64,000 nt of DNA from Pammene aurita (GCA_947086415.1 OX352289.1:12372275-12436274); one strand, 5' to 3'. Positions 21,055-33,147 are shown, counted from the first letter of the stretch. Numbers and translations: made by a program. Notes: a model not told the origin generated them from the letters alone.

Positions 21055-21695
21055 AAAAAAACCGGCCAAGTGCGAGTCTGACTCGCGTCCTGAGGGTTCC
21101 GTACATCACACTATTTTAAGAATCATCTAACTTTGATGTATGAAACGAAACAAAATTGGATTGAACGTCAATTATTTTTACGAAAAACTTTTTTTTATGA
21201 ACAACAAAGAAACGATTTTTCGACTTTTTCCTCTGCTCTATAAGACCTACCTTTTGGCCAATTTTCATAATTCTAGGTCTATGCGAAGTACCCTATAGGT
21301 TTTGTAAGTTTGTAAGCGCATTTTTTTTTTCTTGTGATGGAACAACAAATTAACCATGTTCGGACTTTTTTCTTTACTTATACTGTATGACCTTTATTTC
21401 CAAATTTTATGATTCTAGGTCTATAGAAAGTACTCTATAAGTTTTTGGTCTGCGAATTGTTAGTAAATAAGGCTTAAATGGCAAAATAAAAAAAATCTTT
21501 GGACTGAATTGACTTAGAAGCTTGATTCTTTTACAGCTTCAAGGGACATACGGATTAAATCAATTTCAACTTGCTAACTCCTCGCGTTCTTGAGAAAAAG
21601 GGTGTTGACATACCGTTAGAGAGACAGATGGACAACAAAGTCATCCTATAAGGGTTCCGTTTTCCTTAAGGTACGGAACACTAAATAGGAGTTAA
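21055..21695 (+). mobile_element. Repeat family B, copy 3
   Basis: Begins ACCGGCCAAGTGCGAGTCTG and ends CCTATAAGGGTTCCGTTTTC followed by GTACGGAACACTA. Here the CAGA site is short and degenerate (GAGAGACAGATGGACAACAA). Confidence 0.8.
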
Positions 21696-22331
21696 AATTC
21701 AAGTGAGCAAATGTAGCTCAAATTTTGCTAGCTCTTAATGATATTAGTCTCAAACTCAAACAATACTTACCTGGTTAAAATTTTGGCTGCAATTCAGGAC
21801 TCGGTGTCAAAAAATTAACTTACGTAATTTTTATAGCAGAATGTAGTGTAGTAACAGGTACTCAAATACTTTCGCCGATTATGTGAAAGTTTCTTTTAGT
21901 CATTTTCAGCTAGAAATATATTCTTACGTTCATAGTACACAATAGATCTGTGAGTAAGTTCATTGGCAAAAGCCTCATGTGTAAAGGAGATAAAATCGGC
22001 TTACGATGTTTGCGAGACGATGTAGGACGGCTCCCGTCGACTTTGTGGCGATTACGAAGACCAAAGTACCATTGTACAATACCGGCCAAAAATATCTCGT
22101 ATTTTTCTTAAAGAAATCACTGGGGACCAATTCTACAACTGAAAGGAGTGAGGCCACTTGGACATATTTCTAGCACATGTGTCAAATAAGTCAAGATCAC
22201 TCTCAGTATTGGGCAAAAATTAACTTGAAGAAGAATAAAACACACAATTTTTATACTTATTCAAATCGAGATCTTGTGACAGAGCACAGATTTGGGCGGG
22301 GGTGTTCCTACACCCCAGGATCCTTCCTGGC
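21696..22331. other. No recognisable gene
   Basis: No repeat or coding signal beyond short chance frames on both strands. Confidence 0.4.
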
Positions 22332-22605
22332 CCGACCACACCACTCCAAATTCATCATATTTTAGGTGCTATTTAGTGCCGCAAATCCCATGAATTTGTG
22401 CCGCATATTACTATGACGTCTATGACCCACGTGGTTAACCACGGTACCATTGTGAACGGGTGGGGATTCAATATACTGGACCGACTACACCACTCCAAAT
22501 TCGTCATATTATAGTTTGGTGAATGCACAAATTCATATTAATTTAGGTGCTATTTAGTGCTCTTATTTACTCTTATGAATTTGTGCCGCATAGTTTTCAA
22601 GTTAT
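22332..22605 (+). repeat. Diverged tandem pair of about 150 bp
   Basis: 'CACACCACTCCAAATTC', 'TTAGGTGCTATTTAGTGC' and 'ATGAATTTGTGCCGCATA' occur in this order twice (22334-22411 and 22485-22593), with intervening sequence of different length. Confidence 0.6.
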
Positions 22606-25224
22606 CGCGGTACCGATGGGATCTCATCAACTTTGGCGTGTTTTCAGCTCTACGGCAACTTAATTGAAAGATTTAATAATTCTAAAATATCAATTCAAAT
22701 TAACTTAAATCCGTCCTTCGTTAAAGGTTACACAAACCGAAGTTATGCTACGGCCGATGTATTTATTTCTACGAAATTTGGAAGTATCGGAATTTTGTTC
22801 CCAAACTCTAGAAAGTTCGGACTGGTTGGAACTGGAAGGAAAAAGAAATAAATATGCAGAGGACTACCTATTTATTAAAGATACGACGCACATAGACTAG
22901 CCGGGATGCCGCACCTCGGAATGTTATAACTTATAAAGATTTCTTCAGTTTTCTTATATAGTCAGTAGAGTCAGACACAGTCAGTGAATTAAAGAATATT
23001 GTTTTCTTTTGAAATGATGGATGTTTTCTACGAGCTTACGTTTAAATATATGTCTATTATATGTCGAGAAGTCAAAATGGTTGTGTCGTAGACGGAATAT
23101 ACTCTAGATAGAGAGTCAGCGTCATGAAGTTATGTGAATTCTGTGGTCAGTGCTGAGGTCAGCGTATACCTGGCAAGGGCAGTGGTAAGGGCACCAAAGG
23201 GACAGATATTTCTGACAGCTAAGATTAGGGACACCACATGTAAAGAAATTATTTCAAATTCAAATTTCCCCATTATTTTACCATGAATGTGGTTTTTATA
23301 TTATTATTGTTTTTCTATAGATCACCTCTAGATACTAAAATGACAGCTCAATCTGGGCAATCCGTGGCAAATTGCGCTGGACACCCAAAATGTGAAGAGG
23401 GGGGCTTATAATCTGTAACCAGTGTGAATTTGATGCCGGGAAGGTATTTATCAAATTTCCTTCGTGAGATGATATTCGTTTGAGCTCAAGATATGGCTGT
23501 GCCGTCTGTAGAGTAGTTTTTTTTTGCTTATTTACGTAGTTCAGTGTGTAATATTGATAGCTTATTGTGCGGTGACCTAACGAACAAGTGTGCAGCTAAT
23601 GAAATATTAGTCTAAAAACGCGCGTAACCACCCTTTAGTTGAACAAACGGTTATCCTCGGTCTCTACGTGTTTGTAAGGAGGCTATCACCTTACAATCGG
23701 CAAGGCCTCAACCGGACAACGTTGCTTAAATAAAAAACAGAACTGTTTAGGTACACTCAGCGTACTGACATCGATTGAGGCAGGGGAACACTTGTCCTGG
23801 GACTTTTCGTTTATATATAAATACACATACGATTTTTTAGACTTCGAACATTGTACGCTCTTATAGTCAAAGTAAACTTTATCCATCACCTGACTCCTGG
23901 CTCGTTCAGGGTGCCTCGTAATCGCTCAATAACCCATATTTACACTCGCGTCTATCAAACGTCAGGTTAATAAAAGTTAGGCAATATAAATGTAAATGAT
24001 GTAATGTACGCAGGCGCGAGGTTAGCCCTGGAACACTCAATTGGGTTACACACGGGTGCTTATATAGTGCATGTATTGCACGCACAGTTGAGGTTCAAAC
24101 GAAAAGAGATTTTTGAAGCGCACGTACTTCGGAAATCAGTTTATGTTGGTACTGTGGATGGCGACGATACATACATATGATACATATGATAAGGAGTAGA
24201 TATGAAATTTGTAACCATATTATTGACTTTTATCAGGGGCGGCGCTCTGCGTGATTCCTTCGGCGGCAGCCAGTAATTACGGGCTAGTCACACCTAAATT
24301 CTGGCCGAACTAGAGAATCAAGGCCACGTTTAGCAGAGCTAAAAAGGGGTTCTACAGTCATTTTACGGGCGGCTAGTATGGGGAATTGGAAATAATTAAT
24401 AATAGCTAATATTTTTAGTGTAACGGATATAATATCATGATACAAGTAGTTTTTACGCAATGAAATCCTACAAAATATCGTTATTCGCTAACTGCCACAA
24501 ATATGTACACACATATTACAAGCGTTTTTCTTGTAGGATTTTAATGAATATATCGTTTCTAAGTCATTTAAAATGTGTAAGAACAAACTACCAATTATTA
24601 CTATTTGTTTCTAACGAATTAGGATATATATCGCCCGCGCCGTACATTTTGTTATTTATGTGGTTTTACATGGACACGGTTTCTTGTTTTTCGCTTTAAA
24701 CAGAAAGAAGACTTAAATATCGTCATATTTACAAATAAAAATAATTGATATTATTGTAAATAAAAACATACAAATTTATTTATTTTTTACCTACTTCCGG
24801 GTGAAAAGTTGGTAGGATTTTTGCATATATTATCTATAAATATTCCATAATAATGAATCATAAAAAAATCAGGCTATTATAAATTAATGTTTGACGCAAC
24901 CGTATCTTTACTGTCCTATAAACTTAGTAATAGGTACTATTATTTATTCTCCGCATTCACAAAAAGTCCTTTTGTCATCAATCCAGTCTCATCACTGAAA
25001 CACACTGTAAAACACTGTAGATATGTGTACGTGTTAGGAGGGAAGGCAATTTGAGTTGGATTCGGGGTCGGGTCACCTGTTGCTCGGAAGCCGAGTAATG
25101 GTGGAGACTGGAACTCGCGAACAAGTTTGAGTATTAAGCTGGTCAGTCGTCGGCTTCTTTCCGGCTATAAGTGGGTGTTCCGTAAAAGAACGTTCTTAAG
25201 CAGATTTATTTATGGTTCATGTCC
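22606..25224. other. 2.6 kb with no recognisable gene
   Basis: Mostly AT-rich. A CAGGGGCGGCGCTC motif at 24236 looks like a hAT-type terminus but has no partner end. 'ACCTACTTCCGGGTGAAAAG' at 24789 resembles a common lepidopteran repeat edge. Frames at 22633-22851, 23686-23889 and 24460-24699 show no domain I recognise. Confidence 0.4.
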
Positions 25225-25338
25225 TTTAACCTTTTAACCGCCGTACGTCAAAAATTGAACTTTCAATTTTGAACTCTGTCATAATTTATTCCGTTGTTAT
25301 TTTGTCTCATATCAGACGATGGCGGTTAAACGGTTAAA
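25225..25338. mobile_element. 114 bp MITE with TTTAACC ends
   Basis: TTTAACCTTTTAACCGCCG at 25225 is matched by its reverse complement at 25320-25338 with two mismatches. The short interior is non-coding. Confidence 0.65.
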
Positions 25339-25356
25339 TATGAATATTTTTTTTCT

Positions 25357-25597
25357 TATACAAGGTGTAACAAAAATGCTGGTTATCCGTTTATAGGCAT
25401 AATTGGTTTCGCATTCTTCTTTCTTTCTTGTTTTTTCAAGTTTTTCAAGTGAAAAAAAAATTGGTAGTGTATGGAGGGTTGACCGGCTGGGACGACGGGT
25501 GCCAAACAAAAATTTTATTTTCGCGTAAAAGAAAATGTTTCTCCTATTTTTTCTTCGTCGTAATACGATACCATATTTTTGGTACAGCCTGTATAGG
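25357..25597. mobile_element. MITE family E, copy 1
   Basis: Left end TATACAAGGTGTAACAAAAA and TGGTTATCCGTTTATAGGCA; the right end is degenerate (GGTACAGCCTGTATAG). The family is defined by comparison with 40308-40574. The interior includes TGTATGGAGGGTTGACCGGC, also present there reversed. Confidence 0.65.
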
Positions 25598-26394
25598 TAA
25601 TTATGTAATATCTGTTTATGTAATAAATATGTGGGGTAAAGGTGCGACCACACGGCTGCTTACGGCGACGTTACGGAATCGCAGTGACGCATCGTATCCG
25701 CACCGTTTTTATCGCATGCCCTCCAGTCCCTCCACACCGCTGCTCAAAATACGCTGACGGTACGGAATCGCAGTGAAACAATAACGCCTTTCTAATTTTT
25801 TTTTACCTTTTTGTTCTGTAGACATTTTATTCTCTATAATCATTGGTCACCCTTACCCAAACAGATAAATAAAGATACAACTTCCTTAACAATTATGGCA
25901 GTACTTTAATTATGAAAAAAAGACAAATTAAGTTAGATACGATTATTCCAAAGTAACCAGACATCAATTTGACACATATCACGGAAAAACCAGAGAGTAT
26001 CAGTACTCGACGGAGTATTCGAAGTGTAGAATGACCATGCGTGTCGTAAATAATTTAAAACATTTTTTTTTCTTTAATTCGTTTTGCGGTAATTACTAAT
26101 TACACTAATACTGGTATCAAACAATAACTTGGTATTAACTGAATCCGTAGTATTAATCCTGCTCACGTCTACTGAATCAGCCTGTATATAGATATCCTTG
26201 TATGCCATGTAACCTAATCAGACTAATCACGTTTCAAAATAGTTTATGATTATCCTTTGTAATTTGCGGCGGCTTTTGTTTACTATTATATAACGTTATA
26301 ATTAACCGACATCTAGTCAACTCAATCGTCAATTTTCCCTAAGTTCCTGTTTTCAAACTTTTATATTGGAAAAAGCTGTCATTAGAGTTAAATT
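25598..26394. other. No gene; small GC-rich duplicated patch
   Basis: 'TACGGAATCGCAGTGA' occurs twice (about 25672 and 25760) around a CpG-rich 90 bp patch. The rest is AT-rich without recognisable features. Confidence 0.4.
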
Positions 26395-26800
26395 ATTAAT
26401 ATTAAAATAGTAGTGTATGTAACTGTTACGTAATAAGGCCTAATTACGTTAGACTTAATTACATACACTGCTTTATCTACACTCATATTATATATATTAA
26501 ATTAAGTGTTCGGAAACCATAGAATGACCGCCATTGCACCGCCATGGCCAACTCGATTGTGCCGGCGGTCGGGGAGGCGCGTGCCGTTGGTCAGGAAGGA
26601 GCACAGGATTTACATTATGTTATCAAATTCGATGTTCGGAATTTTAAACTCATAACGTATCAATATATGAGCATGTAAAGTTAAAATTACGTTACTGCCA
26701 CAGATAAAAAGCTTATCATAGTAAAATCGGTTGTGGTAATGCTAGCCATTGCCTACCGTTTTTGAACACGTTTTAGAGGACTTACAGTGTGAGTGTAGAT
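26395..26800 (+). mobile_element. Repeat family F, copy 1
   Basis: Starts with an AGTAGTGTATGTAACTG / TTACATACACTGCT inverted pair, then 'GTTCGGAAACCATAGAATGA' and 'CAACTCGATTGTGCCGGCGG'. A second copy lies within 46560-46990. Confidence 0.65.
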
Positions 26801-26919
26801 AAAATATATTACGTTATACAAAAAACGTAATGTGTAATGTGATTACTTCGGAATGCCTACCTACTTATAGAGAAAAATGGTGCCAAATATAGACGCTTAA
26901 TTAGAAGGATAGATAGATT

Positions 26920-27360
26920 TATTTATTTCTTGTAGAAAACCACACAGTATTTTTACATCATAAAATAAAATGGATTCACTAAAAGATCGTCACTTACAAT
27001 ACAATAAAAAAAAATCAATCAAAAAAATGTACAGAAAAAAAAATGTCAGTGGTAAAATATAAAGAATGCCAACAGGGATTTTGTGCATGTATACATGTCT
27101 AGAGATCCTAGGTAGGTAGTAAATAAATATTAAAAAATAAAAGAAACATTTCAAAACCTAAAACAAAGTCAATCAATTAAAAATAACAATATAAACAAAA
27201 ATTACGTAAAAATACTCTATAAAAATAATTAACATTTTGTAGTTCTTTTAAATTCTGCAGTGAATTCTTCGACAGAATATAAATTCCTAGACAAATTTGT
27301 CATTTTATTCTTTATCATTACATAATGACACTTACCATATTCCGTTAATATTGATTATTC
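26920..27360 (-). pseudogene. Probable LINE 3' end
   Basis: On the minus strand a frame reading KCHYVMIKNKMTNLSRNLYS then VEEFTAEFKRTTKC ends in a stop at 27229. An A-rich 3' region follows, terminating in a repetitive AAATAAATAAATCTATCTAT tail. The layout fits the end of a non-LTR retrotransposon; the peptide match is only suggestive. Confidence 0.4.
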
Positions 27361-27814
27361 AGCTATTGCTTTAAAATTAGTACATTTTAATATATAAATC
27401 TCCTATGATAAAATAAGATCTTCGAGACGAGCAAGACCGGACATGAGTCCCAAGTCACGAGTCTTACACAAAAGAGGCTGGCTTCCTTTTGTACTGTATT
27501 GCAAGGGAGGCTTTTAGTGGTGTTCTCGACTTTTACCTAATTACAAGTCCCCGCTGGCTCGCTGTCCTCTCCCGACGCCGGGGAGGAACAATGTACCTGT
27601 CCCCTGTATTATGCCACGTTTGAAAGGGAAGCCGAGATGGAATCGAGTATACCCGAATGACCGTGTCTTGGTGAGATTGGAAGTCGTTCGTCTAGATCAT
27701 TTTATGGATGGATTATTACTGAAACCTAAGAAAATGTTAATACATATTTTAATGACTAAATAGTACCCATAAATATGGGTACTCGTAATTCTTAACACAT
27801 TTAAAAGTAGTATG
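27361..27814. other. No recognisable gene
   Basis: Contains a moderately GC-rich stretch (27420-27680, with CCTCTCCCGACGCCGGGG) but no ORF or repeat that I recognise. Confidence 0.4.
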
Positions 27815-27960
27815 TATGTATTTATCACTTTATTGCGCATTTTAAGTAGGTATTACATAAAAACAACAGTAACATATATAAAATATATGCACAAAGGCGA
27901 GCTCATCCCTGATAGGAATCTCTTCCAGCCAACCCATGAGAAAATGAGAAAGGATTAAAA
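27815..27960 (-). mobile_element. LINE 3' UTR fragment
   Basis: The minus strand reads GGCTGGAAGAGATTCCTATC, 'GATGAGCTCGCCTTTGTGCA' and then AATAAAGTGATAAATACATA. This is the familiar 3' UTR of a lepidopteran LINE family, with a polyadenylation signal and TA-rich tail. Confidence 0.7.
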
Positions 27961-29499
27961 TACAAATGGTGAAAGACAAACTATGCACAAAAGAGACCAA
28001 TAAAAAGTTCCGAAACACAAAAAGCTGCAGGTAAATACTAATATATAACTAATAGTTGTTGTTGTCATGTGGTAAAAACCGCGTTATCGGTGGGGAATAG
28101 TATCTTATTTTACTAGTATATTGGTTAAAAAAAACAGTAAAATTTTGAACCAGGAGGTAATCTAGTTATGCCAGAAATGTTGCATTTATCAGAATGGTGA
28201 AACAGTGGCCAGGTTCCAATGTCGCTAAGGAAGTCATGACTTATTTGGTTTGCTGGTGAATTGCATAGAAATCTTACTCGAGGCTTTAATTAATTAATTT
28301 GAACGTCAAGCCGTCCTGGAGCTCTGCAAATGATATTACGGTTGCAAAGGCAGTAGATTATTATTAAATTAAACGGATGCTCGAAGAACGATTCGAACGA
28401 ACTGACTGACATAACTGAGTCAACGAACGTAACCCCACAAAACTTCCGGAATGGTTTAATGCAATGCCAATGTCATATGTATGTAAAGCGGTGTATGTAT
28501 CAAGTTGCAACACCAGCAAAGAGGTACAAACGACCATAGAGACAATTTTAAATACCTGAACTTGGTGAATATTGTAAACGTGGTGACTTCGAGAACCTAC
28601 TAAAATAAATTAAAGTATGTGGAAACCATGCATTTTATTCATTTTAGACATCATGTTTCATACAAACATTTACTGCTTAAGACCTACACAATCGATATCT
28701 AAATAGAAATAGTGTAAATAGGTTTTTTTTTTCAAAACAACCGGGTTCGATTCCCGAACGGAGTACAGATGTTTTTTAAAATGTATGAATGCAGTTTTTC
28801 TTGTTATTAAAATCGATGACATAGTTCCTCAGAACAGATCTTCGTATGTCTTATAGTTTCAGACTTTCCCATACTGACCGATTTGAATGAGACACCTTGT
28901 ATACTATCATCCATAACGCCATCATTGTGTGATAATTTGCCTATCAAAATTTATACAATTACTTCAATACCAACCGCAAACTTAAACTCTAGGAATATTT
29001 GATGAAATTTCCATTTCTGCAACAAGTAATTTCTCTTAAACAGATTTGATTTCGCTTGAGAGCGTCTGTCGACCTACCTAACTAATATAACTTTGCTTGA
29101 CTTTATTTACTGTAAGCCCGAGGGAGCAAAACTTGAAGGTATCTTTGCAAAGTTATCACTGCCACTGATGTAGTGTGTAACTGATATCCTGGCCACGTGC
29201 GATATCATAGTGTGTGTGGCTTGTGTGGCGCATAGCTTAAGTTTGTGGTACAAGAAGAATATTTAACTTCTCGCTACGATAACGTATTAAATATTTATAC
29301 GCTGTAATTTTGTTTGTTTATTAAGTGGGCAATATTTTCGTGTTTAACTACATTTTATATTCTGTGAACCCGAGGAATGCTCTGCTTCTTGGAGAATTCA
29401 ACCAACCGGAGCGGTTCAAGTGTTCCCCTCTGCCGAAAACATAGGGCCAGTGGTCATATTTATTGTATGGACTGACGTTTGTTGACAGTGCTAGAATGA
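27961..29499. other. No gene; one box-B-like scrap
   Basis: At 28743-28757 CGGGTTCGATTCCCG is a perfect tRNA box-B/T-arm palindrome, followed by AACGGAGTACAGATG. No box A or acceptor stem is visible upstream, so this is at most a SINE or tRNA fragment. Confidence 0.4.
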
Positions 29500-30236
29500 G
29501 AAAGAAGAAAGAAAGAAAATACATTTATTCACGACACACCAGTTAAATTGTACAAGAAATGGTATAAAAAATTGACGATAAAATGGACTCCCGGGCCGCG
29601 ATTCGAAAAATAAACACACACACTGGACAGACACAGCTCCAACCCAACTCAACCCAACTTAACTCAACGCTATAACGACATTGACATTTGCTATTCGAAC
29701 AGATTTTCATTCAACATTGTACCAATGTGAGACCAATGTGAGACCAATGTTGAATGAAAATCTGTTCGAATAGCAAATGTCAATGTCGTTATAGCGTTGA
29801 GTTGAGTTGGATTGGAGCTGTGTCTGTCTAGTGTGTGTGTTTATTTTTCGAATCGCGGCCCCGCTCAGCGTAATGCCACGGCAAGCCGCAGTGCTGATTT
29901 TCAGTGGGGACCTAACTTATAGCTAACTTATGTATGACTAATGAGTGACGACACAACTACAGACAAAAAATAAATAAATGTGACAGGCAATACAGAAAGA
30001 AAAAAAACAATCAGGCAATAAGATATTTAAAAACAGAGATATTTAAATTCAAATTTTCCCCAAAAAAAGAAGGTAAGTAAGTAGGTATTACAATAATAAA
30101 AATACAATTTGTAATATGCATTGTTGCTGCCGCTTAGGTGTTAAATTGTGCGCTGATAAACATCATTCGACATTTTAATTTGAAATCGTTAATCTTTTTG
30201 AGCGCACGAATAGGTGGAGGCAGATTGTTCCAGCAT
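29500..30236 (-). pseudogene. LINE ORF C-terminus and 3' UTR, split by a hairpin MITE
   Basis: The minus strand reads WNNLPPPIRALKKINDF, then KLKCRMMFISAQFNT and a stop at 30134. 'WNxLPxxIR...FK' is the usual end of jockey/CR1-like reverse-transcriptase ORFs. The 3' UTR continues to a TTTCTTTCTTTC-type tail near 29500-29520 and is interrupted by the hairpin MITE at 29594-29860. Confidence 0.65.
29594..29860. mobile_element. GGCCGCGATTCG hairpin MITE, copy 1
   Basis: Nearly the whole element is one long hairpin. GGCCGCGATTCGAAAAATAA opens it and the reverse complement closes it, with arms through 'ACTGGACAGACACAGCTCCA' and 'AACGCTATAACGACATTGAC'. CCG flanks both sides (29591-29593, 29861-29863), a likely 3 bp target duplication. 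Confidence 0.9.
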
Positions 30237-30441
30237 TACGAGTAATCCAGTAATTAAGAGTCGTTAAGCCTACAAGTACTCCGCCTGTCAACGTGTCAGC
30301 GAACGTGTTAATACCAATATTTGCCCGTTCAGTTTACAGATTTTCCTGTCAAGTCTGTCATGGACAACTGACATGTAATAACTATATAACATATACATAT
30401 GAGACATAGTACATATGTTTTTCAAAATATAGTCCCTTTTG
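30237..30441. other. Spacer; copia element truncated here
   Basis: Follows the copia gag stop and shows no copia protease or integrase and no second LTR. Confidence 0.5.
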
Positions 30442-31317
30442 TTAAATTATTGTTTCAGTTCCATGAATGGCGTTGTTTCTAGTAAAGAACGCTGAGCTCT
30501 CTGAGCATTGAACTTCCGTGAAGAACGCGGAGCTCTCTGAGCATTGAACTTCCGTGAAAAACGCGGAGCTCTCTGAGCATTGATTTTCCGTGAAGAACGC
30601 TGAGCCCTCTGAGCATTGAACTTCCATTTTTCCAGACTGCTTCCTTTTCGGAGCACGACAATCCTTGCCAAGATGTCCGTGCTTATTGCAGTTGAAGCAT
30701 CGGGGCCCTTTATACTCGTAATCCTTTACTTGACTTCCCTGAACGGCTTTATTCCTTGTGAAGAACGCGGAGTTCTCAGAGCATTGAACTTCCTGCAGGA
30801 GTTTCGACTTAATGGAATCTGCGCTGATTTGGATGCCTGAACTCTCTAATCCCATTATCATTGGCTTGTAAGTCTCAGGTAAGCCTGCCAACATCAGCGT
30901 TCCAAGCCATTCGTCATCAATACTGAACTTAATATTTCTCAGTTTGTGGGCGGTCGACATTATCTTGTTTACGTAGTCATCGATATCTCTGCACGAATCC
31001 AGCGTGGTAGTAATAAAGTCTCTCAACAAGGCTACTCGTCTGTATAACCCGCTGTCATCAAACGCCTTTTCTAAACTCTCCCAGGCTTCCTTGCATGTAG
31101 TGGCATTCTGCACATGCACATAGTTGATCTGGTCTTACAACAAAATAAGCTTTGACTTAGCCTTTGTTTCCTACTTACTATCGGTATTGGTACCAGTAAC
31201 ACACGTCCACAATTCTTCAAGCTCAAAGTATGCTTGTACGGCAAATTTCCAACTCGCGTAATTTGCTCTTCCGACGCGTTTATCAATATGGAAATTATTA
31301 TTGCTAGAATTCGACAT
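30442..31317 (-). pseudogene. gag: Ty1/copia gag with tandem 12-residue repeats
   Basis: The gag start is an ATG at 31317 (MSNSSNNNFHIDKRVGRANY), 178 bp after the primer-binding site. The core reads YASWKFAVQAYFELEELW ... TCKEAWESLEKAFDDSG and LMLAGLPETYKPMIMGLES, typical copia gag blocks. A zinc knuckle CFNCNKHGHLGKDC follows. Two in-frame stops (TAG at 31171-31173, TAA at 31135-31137) break it. After the knuckle the 12-residue unit EVQCSESSAFFT is present four times in tandem (36 bp units, 30482-30625). A single related copy precedes the knuckle (30759-30794). The ORF stops at 30442 and no protease, integrase or RT follows, so the element is 3'-truncated. Confidence 0.85.
30482..30625 (-). 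repeat. 4 x 36 bp in-frame tandem repeat in copia gag
   Basis: Units at 30482-30517, 30518-30553, 30554-30589 and 30590-30625 differ by a few bases and keep frame. A fifth relative at 30759-30794 lies before the zinc knuckle. Confidence 0.9.
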
Positions 31318-31494
31318 GTTTACGTGATACGAGTAACAACAATTCGATGAACATCTGACGAAACAATTCGGAGTTCAAACTCGCCCGTCGGCATGCGAGA
31401 AATCTGAAGTGTAAATTTTCGGAAAAAATACGTCGACTGGTTTTCTTATTTTACGGCATTTTATTCACGGACTCTTTATCTGTTTACAAACCAC

Positions 31495-31506
31495 GCTCTG
31501 CTACCA
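31495..31506 (-). promoter_or_regulatory. Copia primer-binding site for initiator Met tRNA
   Basis: The minus strand reads TGGTAGCAGAGC directly after the LTR end CATCA. It is complementary to the 3' end (GCTCTGCTACCA) of insect initiator methionine tRNA, known from Drosophila, the standard copia primer. Confidence 0.82.
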
Positions 31507-31730
31507 TGATGGATATTAGTAAAGCGTAATGAAAATGCACAAACGTATTTTCTATATTGAAGTACATCATGAAGTGACATGACAACACATGTCATAAGGA
31601 ACAGTAAAAATGAATCCAAACAGGTTGCGTTCTCAAACTCCAACATGATCAACCTACATAATGTGTATAAGTAACTTGTGGATAATGCCGTTGACTGTAC
31701 ATAAAACAATACTTATATGTAACACCAACA
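31507..31730 (-). repeat. 5' LTR of the copia element
   Basis: On the minus strand the LTR opens TGTTGGTGTTACATATAAG and ends ATATCCATCA just before the primer-binding site, about 224 bp with TG...CA borders. The 'TGTTGG' start is common in copia LTRs. The matching 3' LTR is absent from the window. Confidence 0.75.
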
Positions 31731-32314
31731 GTAAACTGTTTTGTATGGTTGTTTGTTATCCCTAAAATAAGTAAAATAAAAATAAAATACACTGGTAAAA
31801 GCCACAAAGATTTGTCCGCCAAATACATCTTCCAGACAGATCAAAAAGGCAAATTTATATGTATATCACATAGCTAGTTTATAGTTCACGACAGCGAACA
31901 CTGAAAATGTGATAGTTGAAAAATGCCAGGTCGTTTCCCGAAACACAATTTAATTGGCGAATCAAGGAGGCGATTAGTATGACAAGGGTACAATCAGCTT
32001 GGTAATTATGCTGAGCTGGTACTAATGTCACATCGGACGTAAAAGAGCAATAGAACAATGCCTTTTGTTTAGAAACAAGCAAGACTTATTGTTTTTAATT
32101 ATTTCTTGTTAAATAAACCCTATTATTACGGGAGTTGATGCGGTGATTGAGTTTTGAACTCTAATTAAACTTATAGGTTTTTCATATGAGCCCTTATTTG
32201 CATTGTATCATGTTCTTTTAAATTGAATGGTTATATTATTTGGCTGTATTTTTTATTTAATTTTCATAAATCTGAAACATAAATAAATAAATATTATGGA
32301 ACAATACGAACCGT
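31731..32314. other. No recognisable gene
   Basis: AT-rich spacer; the 67-codon minus-strand frame at 31879-32082 shows no domain. Confidence 0.4.
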
Positions 32315-33119
32315 CTCGCACGCAGGCTAGATGACTTCCAGCCTCCCGAACAAGCCGGTTTCCGAAGAGGCTTTAGTACCGTAGACCACATCCATACACT
32401 CCGTCAGGTTATACAGAAGACTGAGGAGTATAACCTGCCCCTCTGCTTAGCGTTCGTGGACTACGAGAAAGCCTTCGACTTGATCGAAACCTGGGCTGTA
32501 CTACAATCTCTCCAGAGGTGCCAAGTGGACTATCGCTATATCGAAGTGTAGATCCAACTTCGAGAAAGAGGTCAATCGACGAATCCGACTCGGTTGGGCA
32601 GCGTTCGGGAAGCTACGGCACATCTTTTTGTCCAATATTCCGCAGTGTCTCAAGACGAAAGTCTTTGACCAGTGTGTGTTGCCAGTGATGACATATGGTA
32701 CTGAAACGTGGTCGCTTACAATGGGCCTCATAAGAAAGCTCAAAGTCACCCAAAGGGCAATGGAGAGGGCTATGGTTGGAGTCTCTCTGCGTGATCGCAT
32801 CAGAAATGAGGCCATCCGCAGCAGAACCAAAGTAACCGATATAGCCCTCCGAATCGCTAGACTAAAGTGGCAGTGGGCGGGGCACATTGCTCGTAGAACC
32901 GATGGCCGTTGGGGCGGAAAGGTTCTCGAGTGGCGACCACGAACCGGAAGGCGCAGCGTGGGTAGACCCCCCGCAAGGTGGACTGATGACCTGGTGAAGG
33001 TCGCGGGAGTCCGCTGGATGCGGGTGGCGCAGGACCGGTCATTGTGACACTCTTTGAGGGAGGCCTATGTCCAGCAGTGGACGTCTTTCGGCTGATATGA
33101 TGATGATGATGATGATGAA
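32315..33119 (+). pseudogene. RTE-like retrotransposon with a 0.43 kb internal deletion
   Basis: The plus strand reads EQAGFRRGFSTVDHIHTL and FVDYEKAFDLIETW (RT start), up to QVDYRYIEV at 32549. It then jumps to the sequence that follows 425 bp later in the 51 kb copy (RSNFEKEVNRR). The RT catalytic FADD block is therefore deleted. The remainder (GLIRKLKVTQRAMERA ... GRPPARWTDDLVKVAG) is open to a stop at about 33047. Here the SLRDRIRNEAIR junction is intact, unlike the 51 kb copy. The element ends in (ATG)n at 33096-33117. Confidence 0.88.
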
Positions 33120-33147
33120 TCTTACACAAATCAATCTAGTCCCACAG

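Noticed and set aside
22606..24780. Host gene exons in the 2 kb repeat-poor stretch
   Set aside because: No frame shows a recognisable domain, and no consistent pair of splice sites with coding between them was seen. Absence of recognisable repeats is not evidence of a gene.
28743..28757. A tRNA gene at the CGGGTTCGATTCCCG motif
   Set aside because: No acceptor stem, D arm or box A is present upstream; the T-arm motif alone is insufficient.
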